In this document: one piece after another, positions 58,621 to 64,000 of the stretch | How the letters are laid out: each line of letters begins with the position of its first letter | Position numbering within the stretch: the stretch's first letter is position 1 | Assembly: GCF_030553055.1 (NCBI RefSeq) | Contig: NZ_CP130713.1 | Location: 4,278,001-4,342,000 of the forward strand | Origin: Streptomyces sp. XD-27 | GTDB taxonomy: Bacteria > Actinomycetota > Actinomycetes > Streptomycetales > Streptomycetaceae | Direction: 5' to 3' | Length of the DNA: 64,000 nucleotides | Notes under the pieces: generated by a model | The model's database searches: none | Told to the model about the DNA's origin: nothing | Seen by the model: the letters and a program-made list of their open reading frames with translations, nothing else | Position numbers and translations under genes: made by a program

Positions 58621-60090
58621 TCAGCCCTTGAGGCGGGCCATCCACGCCTCGATGTCGTCGGCGGTGCGCGGCAGCCCGTCCGACAGGTTCCGGTTGCCGT
58701 CCTCCGTGACCAGGATGTCGTCCTCGATGCGGACGCCGATGCCCCGGTACTCCTCCGGCACCGTCACGTCGTCCGCCTGGAAGTACAGGCCCGGCTCGAC
58801 CGTGAGGCACATGCCCGGCTCCAGGACGCCGTCCGCGTACGTCTCGCGGCGGGCGACCGCGCAGTCGTGCACGTCCAGACCGAGCATGTGGCCCGTACCG
58901 TGCAGCGTCCAGCGGCGCTGGAGGCCCAGCTCCAGGACCTTCTCCACGTCGAGGTCGCCGAGCAGGCCCCACTCCACGAGCCGGGTGGCCAGCACGCGCT
59001 GCGCCGCCTCGTGGAAGTCGAGGTACCGCGCGCCGGGCCGGACCGCCGCGATGCCGGCCTCCTGCGCCTCGTACACCGCGTCGTAGATCCTGCGCTGGAG
59101 CGCGGTGAAGCGGCCGTTGATCGGCAGGGTGCGGGTGACGTCCGCCGTGTAGAGGCTGGTGGTCTCCACGCCCGCGTCCAGCAGCAGCAGCTCGCCGGAG
59201 CGGACCGCGCCGTCGTTGCGCACCCAGTGCAGGGTGGTCGCGTGCGGGCCCGCGGCGCAGATGGAGCCGTAGCCGACGTCGTTGCCCTCGACGCGCGCCC
59301 GGAGGAAGAACGTTCCTTCGATGTAGCGCTCGGAGGTGGCCTCGGCCCTGTCGAGGACCTTCACGACGTCCTCGAACCCGCGCACGGTGGAGTCGACGGC
59401 CGCCTGGAGCTGGCCGATCTCCCACTCGTCCTTGACCAGGCGCAGCTCGCTGAGGAAGCCGCGCAGCTCCTCGTCGCGCTCCGCGGTGACCTTGTCGGTG
59501 AGGGCCGCCTCGATCCCGGCGTCGTGGCCGCGCACGGCGCGGACCGGGCCGGTCGCGGCGCGGAGCGCGTCGGCGACCTCGCGCACGTCCTTGCAGGGCA
59601 TGCCCAGCAGCTGCTCGGCCTCGGCCAGGCTGTGGCGGCGGCCGACCCACAGCTCGCCCTGGCCGTCGAGCCAGAACTCGCCGTTCTCGCGGTTGGAGCG
59701 CGGCAGCAGGTAGAGGGTCGCCTCGTGCCCCTCGGCGCCGGTCGGCTCCAGGACGAGCACGCCGTCCTGGGTCTGGTCGCCGGTGAGGTACACGTACTCG
59801 GTGGCGGCGCGGAAGCCGTACTCGGTGTCGTTCGAGCGGGTCCGCAGGTTGCCCGCGGGGATCACCAGGCGCTCGCCGGGGAAGCGCGCGGAGAGCGCGG
59901 CGCGGCGGCGGGCGGTGTGCGCGGCCTGCTCGATCGGCCGCAGGTCGCGCAGCTCGGTGTCGGCCCAGCCGGTCTTCATGTTCGCGGCGAGCTCGTCGGA
60001 GACGCCCGCGTACAGGCCGTTCTTCCGCTGCTTGATGGGCGCCTCGGTCTCCGGGGTCTCCGGGATCTCCGCGGTCGGCTCCTCGGTCAC
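58621..60090 (-). CDS. Xaa-Pro aminopeptidase (M24B)
   Basis: Start at GTG 60090 (MTEEPTAEIPETPETEAP) with GAGGAGGA upstream; 489 residues. The N-terminal creatinase-like domain (residues 70-235) is followed by the pita-bread fold with all five metal ligands: Asp and Asp in LLLDAGVETTSLYTADVTRTLPI, His in LHGTGHMLGLDVHD, Glu in CLTVEPGLYFQ and Glu in GVRIEDDILVTEDG. It removes N-terminal residues before proline, cytoplasmic, Mn2+-dependent. Confidence 0.95.
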   Translation of the reverse strand: MTEEPTAEIPETPETEAPIKQRKNGLYAGVSDELAANMKTGWADTELRDLRPIEQAAHTARRRAALSARFPGERLVIPAGNLRTRSNDTEYGFRAATEYVYLTGDQTQDGVLVLEPTGAEGHEATLYLLPRSNRENGEFWLDGQGELWVGRRHSLAEAEQLLGMPCKDVREVADALRAATGPVRAVRGHDAGIEAALTDKVTAERDEELRGFLSELRLVKDEWEIGQLQAAVDSTVRGFEDVVKVLDRAEATSERYIEGTFFLRARVEGNDVGYGSICAAGPHATTLHWVRNDGAVRSGELLLLDAGVETTSLYTADVTRTLPINGRFTALQRRIYDAVYEAQEAGIAAVRPGARYLDFHEAAQRVLATRLVEWGLLGDLDVEKVLELGLQRRWTLHGTGHMLGLDVHDCAVARRETYADGVLEPGMCLTVEPGLYFQADDVTVPEEYRGIGVRIEDDILVTEDGNRNLSDGLPRTADDIEAWMARLKG

Positions 60091-60236
60091 GTCATCCTCC
60101 TCGAACTGGACCCGGTCCATCGTAGGTGGCGCAGGCGGGCGACCGTGAGATGTGTGAAGTATCCGGCAATCCACCGCCAGGTCTTGAGGTCCGCGGCGCG
60201 GTGTCGCACGCGGGGCCGAGCGGCGAGGCGCCTGAC

Positions 60237-61691
60237 TCAGTCGAACCGGGCGGCGAGCAGGATGACGTCGTCGGTGCGGTCGATGGCGGCGAGCCCGTCG
60301 GGCAGCACCGTGCGCAGCACATGGTCCACGAGAGCGTCCGGATCCTGCCGTACGACCCGCGGCGCGCCGGCCGCGGCCGCGTGCAGCCGGGCGAACGCGC
60401 GGTCCATCTCGTCTCCGGTGCGGTGCAGCAGCCCGTCGCTGTACAAGAGGAGCGTTTCTCCCGCGGCGGGCTCGATCTCCATGCTCGGGGCCTCCCAGCA
60501 GGAGAGCATGCCGAGCGGTGCCGACAGGGAGGTCTCGACGAACTCGGTCCGGTGCTCACCGACGATCAGCGGCGGGCAGTGCCCGGCCCCGGCCAGCACG
60601 ATCCTGAGGCCGCCGGCCGAGCCCGGGGGCGCCTCGAGGGGCTCGCAGTACGCGAACAGGGCGGTGGCGGTACGGGCCGGCTCGGTGAGGCGGAGCAGCA
60701 TCTCCAGGTCGGAGAGCACGGCCACCGGGTCCTCGCCCTCCATCACGGCGTACGCGCGCAAGGAAGCCCGCAGGCGCCCCATCGCGGCGACGGCACCGGG
60801 GCCGGAACCGGAGACGGAGCCGATGGCGAGGCCCAGCGCGCCCTCGGGCAGGGACAGCGCGTCGTACCAGTCGCCGCCGCCGTCCGGGCCGGTCCGGTGC
60901 CGGACGGCGAGGCGGACCCCGGGGACCCGGGGCAGCCGGGCGGGCAGCAGCTCCTGGTGGAGGGTGGCGGCGGCGTCGCGGGCGCGGGTGAGTTCGACCA
61001 GCCGGGCGACGTGCTCGGCGGCGTGCCGGCAGTAGAGGCCGAGCAGGTGGCGCTGCCGCTCGAAGGGTTCGGTGGGCTCGTCGTAGAGCCAGACGGCCGC
61101 ACCGAGGCGGCCGGCGGGCGCGGCGAGCCGGCCGACGGGAGCGCCGCCCTCGTCGGTGGGCTCGCCGAGCGGATCCAGCGGGACGGCGTAACTGGCGGCG
61201 TAACCGAGGCGGGTCGCGACCTCGCGGTGCCGGGGGTCGAGACCGGCCTCCCGGGCGAGGTCGGGATGGACGACCTCGGGGCGCGGGGCGTGCGCCTCGG
61301 GCAGCCCGTCGAGCAGATGGGCGGCGCTGGCGGTGCCGCGCGGGATCGTCTCGATGTACCCGAGGTCGGCCCGGCCGAGGCCGAGGCCGACGGTGGTGAC
61401 GGGCCCGAGGCCGTCGGCGGGTTCGAGCGTGACCAGTCCGCGGCGGGCGCCGACGAGGGCGGCTCCGGCGCGGAGGAGTTCGTGGAGGGCGCTGTCCAGG
61501 CTGCGGGTGCGCGTCAGCCGTTCGGTGAGTTCGTGGAGCGTGGTGAGGTCGGAGACCCAGCCCGCCAGGCGGTCCAGGACGACGGCGTTGGGCGGGGGCA
61601 GCGGCGCGGGGGCGGCGGGGTCGGCAGTGTGCGAGGGGGAGGGGAGCGAGGGATCGATTCCAGCCACTTTCGGCGGATGCGGGACGCTCAT
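60237..61691 (-). CDS. GAF-SpoIIE (PP2C-type) phosphatase
   Basis: Start at ATG 61691 (MSVPHPPKVAGIDPSLP) with GAGG upstream; 484 residues. After a Pro-rich start, residues 45-255 form a GAF-like sensory domain (LHELTERLTRTRSLDSALHELLRAGAALVGARRGLVTLEPADG). Residues 265-480 are the SpoIIE/RsbU phosphatase: LLPARLPRVPGVRLAVRHRTGPDGGGDWYDALSLPEG with metal-binding GGDWYD, IGSVSGSGPGAVAAMGRLRASLRAYA, GAGHCPPLIV, LLLYSDGLLHR and IDRTDDVILLAARF. It should dephosphorylate an anti-anti-sigma factor, countering RsbW-like kinases. Confidence 0.92.
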   Translation of the reverse strand: MSVPHPPKVAGIDPSLPSPSHTADPAAPAPLPPPNAVVLDRLAGWVSDLTTLHELTERLTRTRSLDSALHELLRAGAALVGARRGLVTLEPADGLGPVTTVGLGLGRADLGYIETIPRGTASAAHLLDGLPEAHAPRPEVVHPDLAREAGLDPRHREVATRLGYAASYAVPLDPLGEPTDEGGAPVGRLAAPAGRLGAAVWLYDEPTEPFERQRHLLGLYCRHAAEHVARLVELTRARDAAATLHQELLPARLPRVPGVRLAVRHRTGPDGGGDWYDALSLPEGALGLAIGSVSGSGPGAVAAMGRLRASLRAYAVMEGEDPVAVLSDLEMLLRLTEPARTATALFAYCEPLEAPPGSAGGLRIVLAGAGHCPPLIVGEHRTEFVETSLSAPLGMLSCWEAPSMEIEPAAGETLLLYSDGLLHRTGDEMDRAFARLHAAAAGAPRVVRQDPDALVDHVLRTVLPDGLAAIDRTDDVILLAARFD

Positions 61692-62412
61692 GGGGTGCTG
61701 CCTCTTCGGCACGTGACCACGCGCCCTACCGACCGGTGCATATCACTCCATAGCATTGCAAACCCCCTGTAGTGCTGCGCCGCTATACGTCTCCAGATGT
61801 ACACGCACCAGCGACGCGATGTCCAGCATTGTCCCGTTGGGTTTGTTGGTGTCCGTGGGGAATCGAAGTTGGCCGAAAATTGGTTGGAGCGCTCCCCTTT
61901 TGCGGTCGACTGGCGTCCTTCGACAGCGCGTCATATCCGCCCTGGTGGGTACGTATTCGGAGAAGGGAAGCGGCAGTTGGAGCCGCCCTGGAACCCCAGG
62001 GCCGGAGCCGGCGTCCTAGTCAGTGACGGCCGCGCCCATCCCCGAGTGGCGGGGAGAGCACACAGGAGACGGCAAGCGCCATGCGCACGCCACCCCCCGC
62101 CACGTTCCACGCTCGGCCTGCGACGTGATGCGCTGCCTTGTACGCGCGGTGACTAGCGATCAGCGTGGCGTGACGATCCGAACAGTCCAGGGACGCGTCG
62201 CGTACTGCCACGTAGTGCCACACAGTGTCATGCGAAAGCCCAGCAATGCCCGTAGTGCCCAGCAATGCCCAGCAATGCGCGGTGTTACAGCGGTGCCCGG
62301 TGGGTCGGCAGCGCCCGGCGGTGCGCGGCGGTGCCTGTAATGCGCAGTGCGATGTAGTGCCCTGTAGTGCGATGGATACGGCCCTCGGCGTTCACGGAAA
62401 GGACGAGCGCTC
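61692..62412. other. Gene-poor region, 721 bp
   Basis: No convincing gene. The stretch 61740-61960 is less GC-rich than neighbours and includes possible promoters. From 62200 to 62375 it is made of short degenerate repeats around GTAGTGCC and CCCAGCAATGCC, with copies near 62211, 62218, 62243, 62254, 62267 and 62355. A short minus-strand frame (61743-61934) has partial coding bias only. Confidence 0.5.
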
Positions 62413-63093
62413 ATGCGCGAGATCCCCGGAAGGCGACGCAAGTTCTCGTTCATGCGACACGGCGGGAGTCCGGCGCTGCTCCGCGCGGCGCTCACCTGCG
62501 CCACCGAGTGGCGGTGGCCCGTGCTCCCCGGAGTGGGGATGCGGACCGGCGCCGGCGGCCGCGCGGGGGAGTGCGGCTGCCCGCACCAGGACTGCGTGGT
62601 GCCGGGCGCCCACCCGTTCGACCCCGGGCTGCTCGCGGCGACCACCGACGCCCGCATGATCCGCTGGTGGTGGTCGAACCGCCCGGCCGCGCCGGTCCTG
62701 CTCGCGACCGGGGGCCGGGCGCCCTGCGCCGTGAGTCTGCCCGCCGTCGCGGGGGCGCGGGCGCTGGCCGCGTTCGACGCCGCGCGGGTGCGGGTCGGCC
62801 CGGTGATCGCGACGCCGACCCGGTGGTCCCTGCTGGTGGCCCCGTACGACCTCGAAGAGCTCGGCGAGCTCCTGCACCGCCAGGACTGGGTGCCCAGCTC
62901 GCTGCGGTTCCACGGCGACGGCGGCTATGTGGCGCTGCCGCCGTCCGAGACGGGCGCCGGGCGGGTGCGCTGGGAGCGGGCGCCGCTGCGGCGTGCGCCC
63001 GGCCCGTGGCTGCCGCATGTGGCGACGGTGGTGGACGCGCTGGTCGAGGCGAGCGCGAACGCACCGGACGGGGGCAGCAGGCTCGCGTACTGA
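62413..63093 (+). CDS. Bifunctional DNA primase/polymerase-like (Prim-Pol N-terminal) protein
   Basis: 226 residues from ATG 62413 with AAAGGA upstream. Resembles the short stand-alone Prim-Pol-like proteins of Streptomyces: CATEWRWPVLPGVGMRTGAGG, CGCPHQDCVVPGAHPFDPGLLAATTDARMIRWWWSNRPAAPVLLATGG, and HGDGGYVALPPSETGAGRVRWERAP. The Cys-x-Cys pair may bind zinc. The active-site acidic residues of true primases are not evident, so enzyme activity is doubtful. Confidence 0.72.
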   Translation: MREIPGRRRKFSFMRHGGSPALLRAALTCATEWRWPVLPGVGMRTGAGGRAGECGCPHQDCVVPGAHPFDPGLLAATTDARMIRWWWSNRPAAPVLLATGGRAPCAVSLPAVAGARALAAFDAARVRVGPVIATPTRWSLLVAPYDLEELGELLHRQDWVPSSLRFHGDGGYVALPPSETGAGRVRWERAPLRRAPGPWLPHVATVVDALVEASANAPDGGSRLAY

Positions 63094-63438
63094 GGCCGGT
63101 CGGTCGGCGGCTGGTCGGTTGGTCGGCCGGTCGGCGGGTCCTGCGGGTCGGCGGGTCGGCGGGTCGTGCGGGTGTCGGCTGTCCCGCGGTTCGTGTGACC
63201 GCGGCCCCGCGTACTGAGGCGTGTGCGGAGGCACGCTCTGAGGCGCGGTGCCCGGCGAGCGAACCGGAGCGCAGCTGCTCCGCGGTCCGGAGGCGAGGCG
63301 GTCGCTCACTCGTTTGGGCGCAAGCCGCCCGGTGAAACGTCGCCAAACGGGTGCGCGGCCCGCCGTAATGCGGTTTCCTGCCCGCTATGTTGCGGCTCAC
63401 CGGACAGCGTTCCGCTCCGGCGAGTCGTGGAGGGGCTC
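63094..63438. repeat. Intergenic region with GGTCGGCG repeats
   Basis: From about 63095 to 63175 the sequence is a degenerate tandem of GGTCGG(C/T)GG and CGGGTCGG units. No gene is seen through 63438; the 3' part must hold the promoter of the following gene. Confidence 0.6.
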
Positions 63439-64000
63439 ATGCACCGTACGTCCCGGTTCCGGTCCCAGGCGCCGCCCCGCATCTCGTCCGAGGCGTCGTC
63501 CGAGGCGCCGCTCTGGACGTCTTCGCGGTTGCCGTCGCGGGTGCGGATGTGCGTCCTGCTGGGTGTGGTGCTGCTCGCCGCCTCCTTGCCCCTGGTGGGT
63601 GCGGCCGCGGGGTCGGCGGATCGGGAGAACCGTCGTCGCGATCGCGAAGAGCGTCCCCGCGACCGAAAGGATCTTGACAAAGGCGGTCCCCATGTAGCCC
63701 CGGACATTGGCCGAGACCTTTCGGCTGGTCCGGACTTTCATCGCCGCGCGGGCTTCACCTCGGCCGCCTGCGGCCCCGAACTCGCTTCACCCGAAGGGGT
63801 GGAGGCGCAGACCTGTGTGATGCGCCGGGGCGGCGACACATGGGCGCGTACGTACTACCGCAACGCGACAGACGCGCCCTTGGCGCTCGTTCTCACTTTT
63901 ATGCGCCCCGACGGCCTGACCCGGCAGGTGCACTGCGCGGTGGCGCCCGACGATGCTCCGGGGGCGTGCGACACGCCCTGGGAACCGGGGATCGGCCGCG
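63439..64000 (+). CDS. Secreted or membrane-anchored protein of unknown function, 3' end cut by window
   Basis: From ATG 63439 (GTGGAGGGG at 63427-63435) an open frame runs to the window edge (187 codons). A Ser-rich cytoplasmic start of about 37 residues precedes a hydrophobic export helix (MCVLLGVVLLAASLPLVGAAAG). A strongly charged Arg/Asp/Glu linker (DRENRRRDREERPRDRKDLDKGG) and an extracellular domain with cysteines (TSAACGPELASPEG, AQTCVMRRGGDTW, QVHCAVAPDDAPGACDTPW) follow. No family recognised. Confidence 0.75.
   Translation, partial: MHRTSRFRSQAPPRISSEASSEAPLWTSSRLPSRVRMCVLLGVVLLAASLPLVGAAAGSADRENRRRDREERPRDRKDLDKGGPHVAPDIGRDLSAGPDFHRRAGFTSAACGPELASPEGVEAQTCVMRRGGDTWARTYYRNATDAPLALVLTFMRPDGLTRQVHCAVAPDDAPGACDTPWEPGIGR

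Noticed and set aside
61743..61934. Short minus-strand frame upstream of the SpoIIE phosphatase gene
   Set aside because: Only a dozen codons (LDIASLVRVHLE) show coding bias; the rest uses A/T third positions and there is no clear ribosome site.
1..64000. tRNA, rRNA, CRISPR arrays, insertion sequences, prophage
   Set aside because: Looked for by eye; no cloverleaf, no direct-repeat/spacer array, no transposase or integrase motif was recognised. The IS30-like HTH in the GbsR/MarR regulator is part of that regulator, not a transposase.

Overview
The window is a very GC-rich actinobacterial chromosome segment, almost certainly Streptomyces. Codon third positions are nearly always G or C, and GTG and even TTG starts are used. 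Streptomyces hallmarks include a whiJ-type XRE/DUF397/HATPase trio, DUF5959, DUF4097 and DUF1775 proteins, MbtH, many Tat/Sec-secreted enzymes, and the serS-pheA / YcnI-Sco-PCuAC-CopCD-DyP neighbourhood. From memory that neighbourhood is conserved in S. coelicolor and S. lividans. No rRNA, tRNA, CRISPR, IS element or phage was recognised.

Layout. 1-5.6 kb: GlxA-type regulator (cut by the window edge), DUF4239 membrane protein, DUF5959, MmcQ/YjbR, a membrane protein split over two frames, an HTH protein and a NUDIX hydrolase. 5.6-13.3 kb: a run of secreted proteins (beta-propeller, Pro/Ala-rich protein, small Cys protein, metzincin protease with ricin-B lectin), an asparaginase, an F420-type oxidoreductase and a scar with two gene fragments. 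13.4-22.7 kb: whiJ-like trio, gene remnants, secreted His-rich protein, lipoprotein, I36-like inhibitor, a 2OG-oxygenase/PLP-dehydratase pair, a 19-residue peptide gene with two following hairpins, an aminoglycoside-phosphotransferase-like kinase, and a divergent GbsR/MarR-DUF4097 pair. 22.7-28.8 kb: LysR, GH30 glycosidase, DHA2 exporter with divergent Lrp regulator, secreted phospholipase A2. 28.8-41.6 kb (core): HAD hydrolase, seryl-tRNA synthetase, a DnaA-box cluster, prephenate dehydratase, TetR with a divergent secreted propeller, and the five-gene copper/DyP operon. 41.6-43.9 kb: frameshifted RsbW-like ATPase and a decayed ECF sigma factor with its DGPF/YCII partner. 44-54.2 kb: MbtH, an 8.75-kb bimodular NRPS and an arylamine N-acetyltransferase homologue. 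54.3-64 kb: small membrane proteins, PRC-barrel protein, histidine phosphatase, SMP-30-like protein with MarR, AraC regulator, Xaa-Pro aminopeptidase, SpoIIE-type phosphatase, primase-like protein and a truncated secreted protein.

How genes work together. The copper operon should deliver extracytoplasmic copper (YcnI, PCuAC, Sco, CopCD) in support of a Tat-exported DyP peroxidase. The NRPS reads C-A-T-E-C-A-T-TE. Its second A domain carries a proline-like specificity code, so the expected product is a (possibly N-acylated) D-Xaa-L-Pro dipeptide or diketopiperazine. The NRPS has at least four TTA codons, implying dependence on the bldA leucyl-tRNA and production tied to development. The whiJ-like trio, RsbW-like ATPase, SpoIIE phosphatase and decayed ECF factor are regulatory parts typical of Streptomyces differentiation.

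The items most worth pursuing are the orphan dipeptide NRPS with its acetyltransferase neighbour, the in-frame hairpin repeats inside two regulator genes (one in decay), the DnaA-box cluster, the 2OG-oxygenase/dehydratase pair and the tiny hydrophobic peptide gene.
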